Shown here one piece after another: positions 25,881 through 36,900 of a DNA stretch of 64,000 nt. The stretch comes from Mesorhizobium_L sp035547755 (GTDB lineage Bacteria > Pseudomonadota > Alphaproteobacteria > Rhizobiales > Rhizobiaceae). A program made the position numbers and the translations under genes. The stretch is from positions 62,001-126,000 of the forward strand of contig DASZUG010000074.1 in assembly GCA_035547755.1 (NCBI GenBank). Reading direction: 5' to 3'. The notes under the pieces are model-generated. The model ran no database searches, had not been told where the DNA came from, and saw nothing but the letters and a program-made list of their open reading frames with translations. Each line of letters opens with the position of its first letter. Position 1 is the first letter of the stretch.

Positions 25881-28800
25881 TCTCCAAATTCTTCATCGAG
25901 CGGCCTGTCCTGGCGAATGTCATCGCCATCCTCATTGTCATCATCGGCATCGTTTCGCTCTTCGCCTTGCCGGTTGCGCAATATCCGGACGTCATCCCGC
26001 CGACCGTCTCGGTGACGACACGCTATCCCGGTGCGAGCGCGCAGACCGTGGTCGACACCGTGGCGCTGCCGATCGAGCAGCAAGTCAACGGCGTCGAAGG
26101 CATGCTCTACATGCAATCCTTCGCCGGATCCGACGGCAGCTACAATCTGACCGTCACCTTCGCGATCGGAACGAACCTCGATCAGGCGCAGGTCCTGGTA
26201 CAGAACCGCGTCTCCGCCGCGATGGCCTCGCTGCCTCAGCCGGTGCAGGTCCAGGGCGTCAACGTCCAGAAGAAGTCGACCGCGATCCTGGAGATCGTGA
26301 CGCTCACCTCGCCCAACGGCAAATATGACAGCCTCTATCTCAGCAATTACGCCACCATAAGCCTGAAGGACGAAATCTCGCGCCTGCCCGGCGTCGGCAG
26401 CGTCAGCGTCTTCGGCGCCGGCCAATATTCGATGCGCGTCTGGCTCGACCCCGAGAAGATGGAGGCGCGGGGCCTGACGACGCAGGATGTCGTGCAGGCG
26501 CTGCAGCAGCAGAGCGAGCAGGTCACGGCGGGTCAGATCGGCGCGCCGCCTGCTCCGAAAGGGCAGTCGTTCCAGTATACGCTCGAAGTTGCGGGCCGGT
26601 TTGACGATCCCGACCAGTTCGGTTCGGTCGTCGTCAAGACGGGCGCCCATGGCGAGATGACGCGCGTGCGCGACATCGGCAGGGTGGAACTCGGCGCGCA
26701 GACCTACGGCCAATTCTTCGATCTCGACGGAAAACAGGCTGCCGGCATGGCGATCTTCCTGGCGCCGGGCGCCAACGCGCTCGATGTCGCGGGGCGGGTC
26801 GATGCGCGGATGAAGGAACTGGCGCACACCTTTCCGCAAGGCGTCGCCTATTCCATCCCGTTCAACACCACGATCTTCGTCAGCCAGGCCGTGCATGAGG
26901 TTTACAAGACCCTGATCGAGGCAGGCGTCCTTGTGCTCATCGTCATCATGGTCTTCCTGCAGGATTGGCGGGCGATGCTGGTCCCGGCCACGACGGTCCC
27001 GGTCACGATCATCGGCGCGTTCGCGGCGATGGCGGCGCTCGGCTTCTCCATCAATTTGTCGACGCTGTTCGCCATCGTGCTGGCGATCGGCATTGTCGTC
27101 GATGACGCCATCGTCGTCGTGGAGGGCGCCGCGCACAATATGGAGCGCGGCATGTCGGGCCATGACGCGGCGATCGCCGCCATGAACGCATTGTTCGGAC
27201 CGATCGTCGGCATCACGCTGGTGTTGCTCGCGGTGTTCCTGCCGGCCGCGTTCCTGCCCGGCCTGACGGGCCAGATGTATGCGCAGTTCGCGCTCGTGAT
27301 CGCCGCGACGGCGCTGATCAGCGCTGTCAACGCGGCAACGCTGAAGCCGACCCAGTGCGCGACATGGCTGCGGCCGCCGGCGCCTCCGGAAAAGCGCAAC
27401 GTGTTTTATCGCGGCTTCAACGCCGTCTACCAGAGGGCGGAGAATGGCTATACCCGGCTGATCGCGGCCATGGTCGGCCACTCGGCCGTCCTGGTCGTGA
27501 TCGCGCTGGTGATCATAGGCGCCGCCGGCTATGGCATGTCACGCGTCGCGACGGGCTTCATCCCGATCGAGGATCAGGGCTATCTGCTCGCCGCGGTCCA
27601 ATTGCCTGACGGGGCTTCGCTGGAGCGCACGAGGGACACGCTGCAGCAGGTTTCCAAAATCGCCAGAGCGACGCCGGGAGTGGACAAGGTCGTGACGATT
27701 GCCGGCCTTTCGGCTCTCGACAACAATTCCACCCTGGCGAATGCCGGTGTCGCCTACATCATTCTCAAGGACTGGAGCGAGCGCGGCAAGAGCGAGGGCT
27801 TGGCCGCCCTTTACGCCAAGCTGAACGCCAACCTGTCCGGCCTGGAGGATGGGATCGCCCTGGTGCTGCCGCCGCCGCCGATCCAGGGTATCGGCAATGC
27901 CTCGGGCTTCACCATGCAAATCGAGGTTCGCGACGGCAGTTTCGACCTTGCGAAGCTTCAGCGCTCTGTCAACGCCGTCGTGGAGAAGGCGAAAACGCAG
28001 TCGGCCATCCAGCGCGTCCAGACATCGTTCCGCGCCGACGTTCCGCAGTACAGGGTCGAAATAGACCGTGACAAGGTGCAGACGCTCGGACTGACCACGG
28101 ATCAGGTTTTCCAGACGCTCGCCGGTTATGTAGGCTCCAGCTATGTCAGTCAGTTCAACAAGTTCGGGCGCGTGTTCCAGATCTATGTGCAGGGTGATGC
28201 CGAGTTCCGGCGCACGACGCAGGACATCGGCCGTCTGACCGTGCGAAACAAGAACGGCGACATGATTCCGCTCAGCACGGTGCTGACGCTGACGCCAAGC
28301 GTCGGCCCTTCCCTGATCAGCCTCTACAATCTCTATCCGACGGCGTCCATCGTCGGTCTGCCGGCGCGCGGCTTTTCCTCGGGCGACGCGATGAAACTGA
28401 TGGAGGCGATCGCGGCCGATACATTGCCGCCCGGCACCGGCTATGACTGGACGGCGCTCTCCTATCAGGAGAAGCTCGTTTCCAACCAGATCTACCTTGT
28501 CTTCGGGCTCGCGCTTTTGCTGGTCTATCTGGTTCTCGCGGGGCAGTATGAGAGTTGGCTGGCGCCCGTCTCGATCCTGCTCGCCACGCCGCTCTCCCTT
28601 GTCGGCCCCGTTCTGGTGCTGACCAGCCTCGGTATCGACAACAATCTCTACGTCCAGATCGGCCTGATCCTGCTGATAGCGCTCTCGGCCAAGAACGCGA
28701 TCCTGATCGTCGAGGTGGCGCGCGAGTTGCGTGCTGCCGGCAAGTCGGTCGTCGATGCGGCAATCGAAGCGGCGCGTTCCCGCTTCCGGCCGATCCTGAT

Positions 28801-29014
28801 GACGTCATTCGCCTTCATCCTGGGCGTTGCGCCCTTGGTGTTCGCCACCGGTGCCGGCGCCAGCGCGCGCAAGTCGATCGGCATCACGGTCTTTTCCGGC
28901 ATGATCGCGTCGACCTGCCTGGCTGTCCTGTTCGTGCCGACCTTCTTCGTTCTCCTCCAGCGCCTCGAGGAGCGGTTGGCGGCGCGAAAGAAAAAACAGA
29001 GATTGCCTGCATGA
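25877..29014 (+). CDS. RND efflux transporter, HAE1 (AcrB/MexB-like) family
   Basis: A 1045-residue proton-driven inner-membrane drug exporter with the usual 12-segment, two-large-loop plan. Proton-relay acids are in AIVLAIGIVVDDAIVVVEGAA and the relay lysine in SAKNAILIVEVARELR near residue 935. Length is normal for the family. It is coupled to the adaptor by a 4-base overlap. The CTLKPTQCATWLRPP region differs from classical AcrB but is seen in alphaproteobacterial homologs. Substrate unknown. Confidence 0.95.
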   Translation: MISKFFIERPVLANVIAILIVIIGIVSLFALPVAQYPDVIPPTVSVTTRYPGASAQTVVDTVALPIEQQVNGVEGMLYMQSFAGSDGSYNLTVTFAIGTNLDQAQVLVQNRVSAAMASLPQPVQVQGVNVQKKSTAILEIVTLTSPNGKYDSLYLSNYATISLKDEISRLPGVGSVSVFGAGQYSMRVWLDPEKMEARGLTTQDVVQALQQQSEQVTAGQIGAPPAPKGQSFQYTLEVAGRFDDPDQFGSVVVKTGAHGEMTRVRDIGRVELGAQTYGQFFDLDGKQAAGMAIFLAPGANALDVAGRVDARMKELAHTFPQGVAYSIPFNTTIFVSQAVHEVYKTLIEAGVLVLIVIMVFLQDWRAMLVPATTVPVTIIGAFAAMAALGFSINLSTLFAIVLAIGIVVDDAIVVVEGAAHNMERGMSGHDAAIAAMNALFGPIVGITLVLLAVFLPAAFLPGLTGQMYAQFALVIAATALISAVNAATLKPTQCATWLRPPAPPEKRNVFYRGFNAVYQRAENGYTRLIAAMVGHSAVLVVIALVIIGAAGYGMSRVATGFIPIEDQGYLLAAVQLPDGASLERTRDTLQQVSKIARATPGVDKVVTIAGLSALDNNSTLANAGVAYIILKDWSERGKSEGLAALYAKLNANLSGLEDGIALVLPPPPIQGIGNASGFTMQIEVRDGSFDLAKLQRSVNAVVEKAKTQSAIQRVQTSFRADVPQYRVEIDRDKVQTLGLTTDQVFQTLAGYVGSSYVSQFNKFGRVFQIYVQGDAEFRRTTQDIGRLTVRNKNGDMIPLSTVLTLTPSVGPSLISLYNLYPTASIVGLPARGFSSGDAMKLMEAIAADTLPPGTGYDWTALSYQEKLVSNQIYLVFGLALLLVYLVLAGQYESWLAPVSILLATPLSLVGPVLVLTSLGIDNNLYVQIGLILLIALSAKNAILIVEVARELRAAGKSVVDAAIEAARSRFRPILMTSFAFILGVAPLVFATGAGASARKSIGITVFSGMIASTCLAVLFVPTFFVLLQRLEERLAARKKKQRLPA

Positions 29015-29332
29015 GGCAGTATCGGTCAGGCGGAGGGCCGTCACCGGAGCTTCGTTAAGCCCGAACCGCCGCCGACTGTCGGCGTTACACTGGCGACGTG
29101 ACAGACATTGCCGTGATCTTGCTTCCGGCCGTGAGAAAATATTAGCTGCGCGCAAGGGGATATGGACTACCTCGAATAGCTCCAAGACATGACCGAATTC
29201 TTGGTGCAAAACAAGGTGACATACCGGTTTGGCTGCCTTTCCGACCTCTTTCGAATCTTGCTGTTCATCACTGCGAATGATAAATTATCTGTGTCGTCTC
29301 GTCTGCGACGGCCATATAATGGGGGTCGGAAC
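29015..29332. other. Intergenic region with a likely promoter for the Cys-rich gene
   Basis: No gene is supported in this 318-base gap. A promoter-like pair TTGCTG (29258-29263) and TAAATT (29281-29286), 17 bases apart, points to the small Cys-rich gene at 29333, implying transcription independent of the pump. Confidence 0.4.
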
Positions 29333-29575
29333 ATGAATGTACTTAAAGCGCTTACTGTGCTTCTGTTTTCAACGAGTTTACTTTCGATCGCAGGACTTGG
29401 TTCGAGCGCTTTTGCGCAGGGCTTCACCTATTGCAAGGCTGATGTACATAGGCTTTGCAGGGGAATGATGCCGGGTGGAGGCAAAATTCTTAAATGCCTC
29501 AAAGCACATGAAAACGATCTGACCGTCGGTTGTGCGAAAGAGCTCAAGGCGATGAAAGCCAAGATGGGTAAATGA
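29333..29575 (+). CDS. Small secreted cysteine-rich protein, paralog of 24435-24656
   Basis: An 80-residue precursor with a signal peptide ending SSAFAQ, then CKADVHRLC...CLKAHENDLTVGC, having exactly the C-x7-C-x12-C-x11-C spacing of the paralog on the other side of the pump operon. I start at the ATG at 29333, which follows a GGGGGTCGG ribosome site and begins the signal peptide; an upstream extension would be polar and unsupported. Lysine-rich C terminus. Function unknown. Confidence 0.82.
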   Translation: MNVLKALTVLLFSTSLLSIAGLGSSAFAQGFTYCKADVHRLCRGMMPGGGKILKCLKAHENDLTVGCAKELKAMKAKMGK

Positions 29576-29700
29576 ACCGGGGAAGACGCAGCATCGCGTA
29601 AGGTTGCGGAAATCCGCTCGCGCGACTGGATGCGGTTGTTCAAAAGCGAACTCTTCAAAGTTCCGGTTCTGGCCGTCGGACCAGATGGGGAAGCCGATTC

Positions 29701-30945
29701 ATGTCCGCCTTCGATGTCGGCTCTCTCATTTTGCTGCTCGCTACCGCGGTAGGTATCGTCAACGAGCGATATCTTCGTCTGCCGAGCGTAATAGCCCAAT
29801 TGCTCGGGTCGCTCCTGCTGTCTCTCGTCATTCTCCTGGTCAGCCATCTGACCAACAATTTTCATTTCGCCGCGCTTTTCGAGAAGCGCGTGCATGGCGC
29901 GCACCTTCCCGGTGTTTTCCTCGATGGCGTGCTCGCGCTGTTGCTGTTTGCGGCAAGTTTGCAGGCCGATCTTCGTGAATTGCGGAGCAATGCGGCTTCC
30001 GTCTTTTGCCTCGCCACGGCAGGGGTGATCCTTTCCGCCGCGTTTTTTACGGTCTCATTCTGGGGCATCCTGCACATCTGCGGAATGGCTATCCCGATCG
30101 CGTGGTGCTTCCTCCTCGGGGCGATATTGGCGCCAACGGACGCCGTGGCGGTCCAGGGATTGCTGAAGCACAGCCAACTTCCCGGCAAGTTGAAGACCGT
30201 CATTGTCGGCGAGAGCCTGTTCAATGACGGGACGGCGATCGTGCTGTTCCTGACCGCGCTGGCGGCGATAGGTGGCCAGCATCATGTTCTCGGTCACGGC
30301 CGTGTCCTGTATGCGATGCTTGTCGAAGGAGGCGGAGGAATAGCACTCGGCCTTGCCGCGGGATTCGTCGCATCCGCGATCATAGCGATCACCAGGGATG
30401 ACGAGATCGCGGTGCTTGCGACCGTGGCTTTCGCGCTCGGCACCTATCGGCTTGCGTCCGGAATCGGCCTGTCCGGCCCGCTGGCCGTCGTTTGTTGCGG
30501 TATCGTGGTGTCCACTCGCCTTATGAGGCACGAAGGGGAACGAGAGAGGCTCGATAAGATCGGCACCTTCTGGTTCCTCGTGGACAATCTGATCAACGTC
30601 CTGCTGTTCGTATTGCTCGGCTTCGAGATATTTACCCTGAGTGCCTCGGGCATCGCGCTCGTCTCCGCCGCCATCGCCATCCCCTTGGTGCTGGCGTCCC
30701 GGTTCTTGAGCGTCGCCGTGCCGTTCGGAATCTTTCGGCTCGGCAGGATCGGCGACCGGCGAACGCCTTATCTTTTGACCTGGCTCGGTCTGCGCGGCGC
30801 GATTTCCGTGGCCCTGGTGCAGGACATACCGAACGGACCCTACAACGATGCATTGGTCGCCGCGTCCTACGTCGTTGTCATTTTCACCATTATTGTCCAG
30901 GGTGTGTCGACTCCAAGGATCATTCGCGCCCTTTATCCGACATGA
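29701..30945 (+). CDS. Na+/H+ antiporter, CPA1 (NhaP-like) family
   Basis: A 414-residue cation:proton antiporter with 11-12 hydrophobic segments. LGAILAPTDAVAVQGLL near 139-155 and VIVGESLFNDGTAIVLF near 167-183 are the two diagnostic CPA1 motifs, the latter holding the ion-binding Asp. It lacks the long C-terminal cytoplasmic domain of some NhaP proteins. It ends 31 bases from the convergent acyl-CoA ligase. Role in sodium or pH homeostasis is inferred from family. Confidence 0.92.
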   Translation: MSAFDVGSLILLLATAVGIVNERYLRLPSVIAQLLGSLLLSLVILLVSHLTNNFHFAALFEKRVHGAHLPGVFLDGVLALLLFAASLQADLRELRSNAASVFCLATAGVILSAAFFTVSFWGILHICGMAIPIAWCFLLGAILAPTDAVAVQGLLKHSQLPGKLKTVIVGESLFNDGTAIVLFLTALAAIGGQHHVLGHGRVLYAMLVEGGGGIALGLAAGFVASAIIAITRDDEIAVLATVAFALGTYRLASGIGLSGPLAVVCCGIVVSTRLMRHEGERERLDKIGTFWFLVDNLINVLLFVLLGFEIFTLSASGIALVSAAIAIPLVLASRFLSVAVPFGIFRLGRIGDRRTPYLLTWLGLRGAISVALVQDIPNGPYNDALVAASYVVVIFTIIVQGVSTPRIIRALYPT

Positions 30946-30976
30946 TCCGCTCGCTACTTTCGTCATGAAGGCGCGT

Positions 30977-32581
30977 TCACGCTCGGGTTGCCGCCGCGAG
31001 ACGTTCCCTCAGGAGCCGCTTCATGACCTTACCGTTGCTGTTGCGCGGCAGCGGGTCGGATGAAAGCGTGAATGTCTCGGGAACCTTGTAGTCCGCCAGC
31101 CGCGCCGCCGCGAAGCGGGCGATCTCCGCCTCTCCCGGCTGCCGCTCGTCCACTCGGATGAAAGCGTGCACGCGTTCGCCGAGAACCGGACAGGGCTTGG
31201 AGACGATGGCGCTCTCGACCACGCCCGGACAGTCGGACAACACGCTTTCGACCTCGGCGGAATAGATCTTGAGGCCGCCGCGCACGATCATGTCCTTCTT
31301 GCGGTCGAGCACATGGACGAAGCCGTCTTGATCCATCATGCCGATATCGCCGCTGTGCCAATAGCCGGCGGTGAAGGATTCCGCCGTCGCGTCGGGACGG
31401 TTCCAGTAGCCGCTGACGACCGAGGGGCCGCCGATCCAGATTTCGCCGGTCTCGCCGCGCGGCACCTCAGCGCCGTGATCGTCCACGACCAATATATCGC
31501 AATTCGGTCCCGGCAGGCCGACGCTCGAAAGCCGCGCTATCATCTCCTCCGGCGGCATGATCGTCGCGGGAGAAGAGGTTTCGGTGGCGCCATAGCAATT
31601 GACCGGCTTCATCGTCGGCAGCTTTTCGGCGAGTTCCTGGATGGTCGGTTCGGGCATGGGCGCGCCGCCGAAGCCGCCGATGCGCCACGATGTCAAATCC
31701 CTCGTCGCGAAATCCGGCTGCATCAGGCAGAGCTTGTACATGGCCGGAACGATGATCGTGTAGGTAGAGCGCTCCTTTTCGGCGAGATCGAGAAAGGCTT
31801 TCGCCTTGAATTCGGGCAGGATGATCAGCGTGCCGCGTGAGGCGAGCATCGCGAGGATATTCGCCACGAGACCGGTGACATGGGCGAGCGGCACCGCGGC
31901 GATCGAACGGTCTTTCTCCGTCAGTTCGAAGCAGCGGCAAAAGACCAGCGCCGAATTGATCAGGCTGAGATGGGTCAGCATCGCCCCTTTCGGCCGGCCG
32001 GTGGTGCCCGACGTGTAAAGGATCACGGCTGTGTCCTCCTCGCGCGGGGCAAAGTCCCGACATTCGACGTCCGCCGGAAGCGCCTCCCATGCCTCTGCCC
32101 CGCGTGCCTCTCCGCCGATGGCGATCAGCCGCAGCGGCGGCATATCTTCCTTCCCCGGCAGCCTTTCGAGGAGATCGGCTTCGAAGATCAGCATCGCCGC
32201 GTCGCAATCGCTCAACGCGTAGGCGATTTCCGGCGTCTGGTAACGCGTGCTGAGCGGCACCGTGACCGCGCCGATGCGGAAGGCGGCGAAGAAGGCGAGC
32301 ACGAATTCGATGCGGTTGCGGAGGAGAAGCGCGATGCGATCCCCTGCCCTCACGCCCCGCGCCCGCAAGCCGGCGGCGATGCGCGATGTCCTTTCCTCCA
32401 CCTCCCGCCAATCGAGCCGGACCTCATCGCAGACGATCGCTTCTCCCTCGGGCGCGATGGAACAGGTCGCGGATAGCATCGCCGGCAGCGATCGTGGCCG
32501 CTTGACGAAGCAGGAGATGATCCGGTCGCCATAATGCTGTTCGCGGCGAGCCTCATATCCCGCGGCAATCTCCCATTGCAT
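30977..32581 (-). CDS. Acyl-CoA ligase (class I adenylate-forming)
   Basis: A 534-residue AMP-forming ligase that activates a carboxylic acid to its CoA thioester. Motifs: AVILYTSGTTGRPKGAMLTH (P-loop-like A3) near residues 168-187, NCYGATETSS (A5) near 315, SGDIGMMDQDGFVHVLDRKKDMIVRGGLKIY (A7/A8) near 405-435, and the catalytic lysine region LPRNSNGKVMK near the C terminus. The ATG at 32581 has GGGAGG 9 bases upstream, so I drop a 22-residue upstream extension. It stands alone between convergent and divergent neighbours. Substrate unknown. Confidence 0.92.
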   Translation of the reverse strand: MQWEIAAGYEARREQHYGDRIISCFVKRPRSLPAMLSATCSIAPEGEAIVCDEVRLDWREVEERTSRIAAGLRARGVRAGDRIALLLRNRIEFVLAFFAAFRIGAVTVPLSTRYQTPEIAYALSDCDAAMLIFEADLLERLPGKEDMPPLRLIAIGGEARGAEAWEALPADVECRDFAPREEDTAVILYTSGTTGRPKGAMLTHLSLINSALVFCRCFELTEKDRSIAAVPLAHVTGLVANILAMLASRGTLIILPEFKAKAFLDLAEKERSTYTIIVPAMYKLCLMQPDFATRDLTSWRIGGFGGAPMPEPTIQELAEKLPTMKPVNCYGATETSSPATIMPPEEMIARLSSVGLPGPNCDILVVDDHGAEVPRGETGEIWIGGPSVVSGYWNRPDATAESFTAGYWHSGDIGMMDQDGFVHVLDRKKDMIVRGGLKIYSAEVESVLSDCPGVVESAIVSKPCPVLGERVHAFIRVDERQPGEAEIARFAAARLADYKVPETFTLSSDPLPRNSNGKVMKRLLRERLAAATRA

Positions 32582-32758
32582 GAGAAAAATCCTCCCAGAT
32601 CCATCGCGGCGCGGAATTGAGCGCCTGAGCGCAGTCCGCTCAACCAAATGTTATCGGCTCGATCGCCCGCCCGGCAACCTTTCCGCCGCAAAGTCATTGT
32701 CTGTGACCGGGAAAAGAAGCGGCAATCACCGCTTCTCTTTGTTTCAGGCGTCTGAAAT

Positions 32759-33970
32759 ATGGATTTTCATCAAATCATATCCATCGCCAAACCGCGAACC
32801 CTCCTCCTCTCGCGCATCCCTCTCCTCCCTCTTCTCGCCATCGGCGGCGCGTTCTCCCCGACCGCGGCGTTTGCCCAGCAACGGCCTCCCGCACCGCCCC
32901 CGGCCGTGACGGTGGCGAAGGTCGCCAAGGAGAATGTCACGCCGACCTACACGACGATCGGCAGGGTGCAGGCGATCCAGTCCGTGCAGATCCACGCCAT
33001 GGTGCAAGGCATCCTCCAGCAGGTCGCCTTTCAGGAAGGATCCGACATCAAGGAGGGCCAACTCCTCTTCGTTATCCAGCCGGACATCTATGACGCGCAG
33101 GTGAAGAGCGCAGAGGCCGCGCTGGCGAAAGCACAGGCTGCGCTGAAGAACGACCAGCTCACGGTCGCCCGCGACCAGGATCTCGTGAAACGGGGCGCGA
33201 CCCCGCAGGCAACGCTCGATGAAGCGGTCGCGACGCGCGATGCCGACCAGGCAAATGTGGAAGCGGCCCAGGCGCAGATCGAGACCGCTCGGATCAATCT
33301 CGGCTATACCAGGATCACGGCTCCGATTTCCGGGCGGATCGGCGCAGCCGCCGTGACGAAGGGCAACCTCGTCGATTCGACGACCGGCGCGCTTGCGACG
33401 CTGGTCCAGCTCGATCCGATCAGGGTCGTCTTTTCGGTCGACCAGAGCCAGCTTGTGACGGCGGAGCAGAAACGCGGGACCTCCATCCAGCAATTGACCC
33501 AGGAATTCCTGCCGCGCATCCAGCTTTCCAACGGCACCATGTATGACCAGCCTGGCAAGCTCGCTTTCGTCAGCAACCAGGTGGATCAAGCGACCGGCAC
33601 CATCCCGATCTATGCCGAATTCCCCAATCCCAGGAAGCTCCTCCTGCCGGGCCAGTACGTGAATATCGTCATCCGGCCCTCCAAGGCGGACGAGGAACTC
33701 GTCGTGCCCATCGCCGCCGTGCAGCAGGACAGCCAGGGCAAATTCGTCCTCGTCGTCGGCCCCGACAAGAAGGTGTCGGAGGAGCGCATCCAGGCGACAC
33801 GGCAGGCGGGACAGAACTGGATCGTGACGAGCGGCCTGAAAGAAGGACAGACCATCATCGTGCAGGGGGTGCAAAAGGCGCGCGCCGGGCAGGTCGTCAA
33901 CCCGCAACCGGCACAGGCCTCGCCGGGCGGGTCCGATAGTACCGCTAAACCCCTGAGCACGGGCCAGTAA
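32759..33970 (+). CDS. RND efflux periplasmic adaptor
   Basis: A 403-residue MexA/MexE-type membrane-fusion protein. The N terminus has a hydrophobic signal ending AAFAQ. The lipoyl halves (SVQIHAMVQGILQQVAFQEGSDIKEGQLLFVIQPDIYDAQV near 76-116), an alanine-rich hairpin and LGYTRITAPISGRIG are typical. It lacks a lipobox cysteine, unlike the other adaptor in the window. It precedes its pump by two bases and is divergent from the acyl-CoA ligase. Confidence 0.93.
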   Translation: MDFHQIISIAKPRTLLLSRIPLLPLLAIGGAFSPTAAFAQQRPPAPPPAVTVAKVAKENVTPTYTTIGRVQAIQSVQIHAMVQGILQQVAFQEGSDIKEGQLLFVIQPDIYDAQVKSAEAALAKAQAALKNDQLTVARDQDLVKRGATPQATLDEAVATRDADQANVEAAQAQIETARINLGYTRITAPISGRIGAAAVTKGNLVDSTTGALATLVQLDPIRVVFSVDQSQLVTAEQKRGTSIQQLTQEFLPRIQLSNGTMYDQPGKLAFVSNQVDQATGTIPIYAEFPNPRKLLLPGQYVNIVIRPSKADEELVVPIAAVQQDSQGKFVLVVGPDKKVSEERIQATRQAGQNWIVTSGLKEGQTIIVQGVQKARAGQVVNPQPAQASPGGSDSTAKPLSTGQ

Positions 33971-33972
33971 GC

Positions 33973-36900
33973 ATGCTTTCGGGCTTCTTCATCGACCGGC
34001 CGAAACTTGCGATCGTCATTTCGATCATCATCGTTCTGGCCGGCATATTGGCGCTTACCGTCATTCCGATCGCGCAATATCCGCAGATCACTCCGCCCCA
34101 GATCCGGGTTTCCGCGACCTATCCCGGAGCCGACGCGCAAACGGTGGCCAACACCGTCGCCGCACCGATCGAGAACCAGATCAACGGCGTCGAGAACGCG
34201 CTCTATATCTCCTCGACCAGCGCGAACACCGGTCATTACAGCCTGACGATCACATTCGCGATCGGCAGCGACCCCGACATCGACCAGGTCAATGTCCAGA
34301 ACCGCTTGCAACTGGCCGAATCCCAGCTACCGGCCGCCGTGACGCAGCAGGGCATGACCGTGCGCAAGGCCTCGACCGGCTTCCTCATGGCGGTCAATCT
34401 CTTTTCGCCCAAGGGAACGCTCAGCGATCTCTTCGTCAGCAACTATGCCAACGTCAACATCCTCCAGCAGGTGTCGCGGCTGGAAGGCGTCGGCGATGCC
34501 CAGATCCTCGGCTTGCACGAATATTCGATGCGCATCTGGATGAATCCCGACAAGATGCGCGCGCTCGGCGTGACGCCGTCCGATGTTTCCGCCGCTATCC
34601 AGGCGCAGAACATCCAGGCCTCCGCCGGTTCGGTCGGCGCCGAGCCGATGAGCGGCGCCGTCCAGCAGCAATTGACCATCACGGCCCGGGGCCGGCTCGA
34701 CGATCCGAAGCAATTCGGCAACATCATCGTCAAGACCAACCCCGACGGCGGCGTCGTGCGCGTGCGCGACATCGGCCGGGTCGAACTCGGCGCGCAGACC
34801 TATACCTCCTCCTCGACGCTGAACGGCAGGCCGACCGCGACCTTGGTCATTTCACAGAGTCCGAACGCCAATGCCCTGCAGGTGGCTGAGGAGGTCCGTA
34901 AGGAACTGAAGACGCTTTCGGCGCAGTTCCCGCAGGACCTCACCTATTCCATCCTCTTCGATTCGACCCAGTTCGTGACGGCGACGATCGAGGAAATCCT
35001 GACGACGCTCGGCATAACCTTTCTCATTGTCGTCACGGTCATCTTCCTCTTCCTGCAGGACTGGCGCGCGACGCTCATTCCGACCATCGCGGTTCCGGTT
35101 TCCTTGATCGGCGTTTTCCCGGTCCTCTATCTCTTCGGCTATTCCGCCAATACGATCACCATGTTCGCGATCGTACTGGCGATCACGCTCGTGGTCGACG
35201 ACGCCATCGTCGTGGTCGAGAACGTCCAGCGCAATCTGGAGGAACACCCCGACGCGTCGGTGATCGAGACGACGCGGAAGGCGATGATCCAGATCACCAC
35301 GCCCGTCATCGCCACCACTCTCGTGCTCGTCGCGGTCTTCGCCCCGGTGGCGCTGCTGCCGGGCATCACCGGACAGCTTTACCGGCAATTCGCCGTCACC
35401 ATTTCCGTTGCGGTCGTCATCTCGGCCATCAATGCGCTGACGCTCAGCCCCGCGCTCTGCGCGCTCCTCCTGCGCAAGCCACGCCAGAGAGGCGGCCTTT
35501 TCCGCATTTTCGAAAACGGGCTGGAACGGTCGCGCGGCGCCTATGGCAAATCAGCGCATTTCCTTTCCCGCCATCTCGTTATCGGCCTTGCCGCTTTCCT
35601 GCTGATCGCGGCCGGCAGCTACTTCCTGCTCAAGCTCGTCCCCACGGGCTTCCTGCCGAGCGAGGACCAGGGCTATTTCATGGTCGACGCGCAACTGCCA
35701 AATGCGGCGTCTCTCTCGCGTACGCAGGCGGTGATGAGCGAAGTCACCGACAAGCTCCGGGCGATCGACGGCGTGGCGGACGTCATCTCGATTTCCGGCT
35801 TCAGCCCGATTTCCGGCAGCACCACCAATGCCGGCTTCGCCATTGTCGTCTTGAAGCCGTGGGACCAGCGCACGACGCCTGAGACCGGGATCGACGGCAT
35901 ATTGGGAAAGGTGAGAGGCGAGCTTGCCGCCATGCCGCAGGCGCAGATCAACGCCTTCAATCCACCGAGCATCCCCGGCCTCGGATCGACGGGCGGCTTC
36001 GATCTGTTCGTCCAGGCGCAGCAGAACCAGTCGCTCCAGGATTTGACGTCGGTGGCCAACGCGCTCGTCTATGCCGCGAACCAGGACCATTCGCTGTCGG
36101 CCGTCTTCACCACCTTCACCTTCAATGTCCCGCAAATCTATATCGACCTGAACAGGACCCAGGCGGCAATCTACGGCATCTCGCCTTCCACCGTCTTCTC
36201 GACCCTGCAGGCGAGCCTCGGCGCGCAATTCGTCAACAATTTCAACATCGGACCGAACGTCTATCAGGTGCAGATCCAGAACGAGGCGCAGTATCGCAAG
36301 TCGATCGACGATATCGGCAATGTCTATATCAGAAGCAGCAGCGGCGGCATGGTGCCACTGAGCGCCATCGCCACGATCAAGACCACCGTCGGACCGCCCT
36401 CGGAAAGCCGCTACAATCTGTTTCCCGCGGTCGAAATCAATGGCAGTTCGGCAAGCGGCGTCAGTTCGGGCCAGGCGCTCGCCGCAATGGGAAAGGTCGC
36501 CGCCAAGACGCTGCCGAAAGGCTACGGCTTCGATTGGTCGGGCATCTCCTATCAGGAGGTGCAGGCGGGAAGCCAGTCGGCCATCGCCTTCGTGCTCGCC
36601 ATCCTGTTCGGCTATCTCTTCCTAGTCGGCCAATATGAAAGCTGGACCGTTCCGGTCAGCGTCATCCTCTCGGTCGTCGTCGCCAGTTTCGGGGCGCTGG
36701 CCGCGCTTCTCATCAGGCAACATGCGAACGATGTCTATGCGCAGATCGGCCTCGTGCTGCTGATCGGTCTTGCCGCCAAGAACGCCATTCTCATTGTCCA
36801 GTTCTCGGAAGTCGAGCGCGAAAACGGCGCGCCGGTACTCGAGGCGGCGCGGACGGGCCTGATGCAGCGCTTCCGCGCCATCGTCATGACGGCGCTCGCC

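Noticed and set aside
25670..27481. A 603-codon open frame on the minus strand
   Set aside because: Antisense to the RND adaptor and pump; Asp/Arg/His-rich composition typical of a shadow frame.
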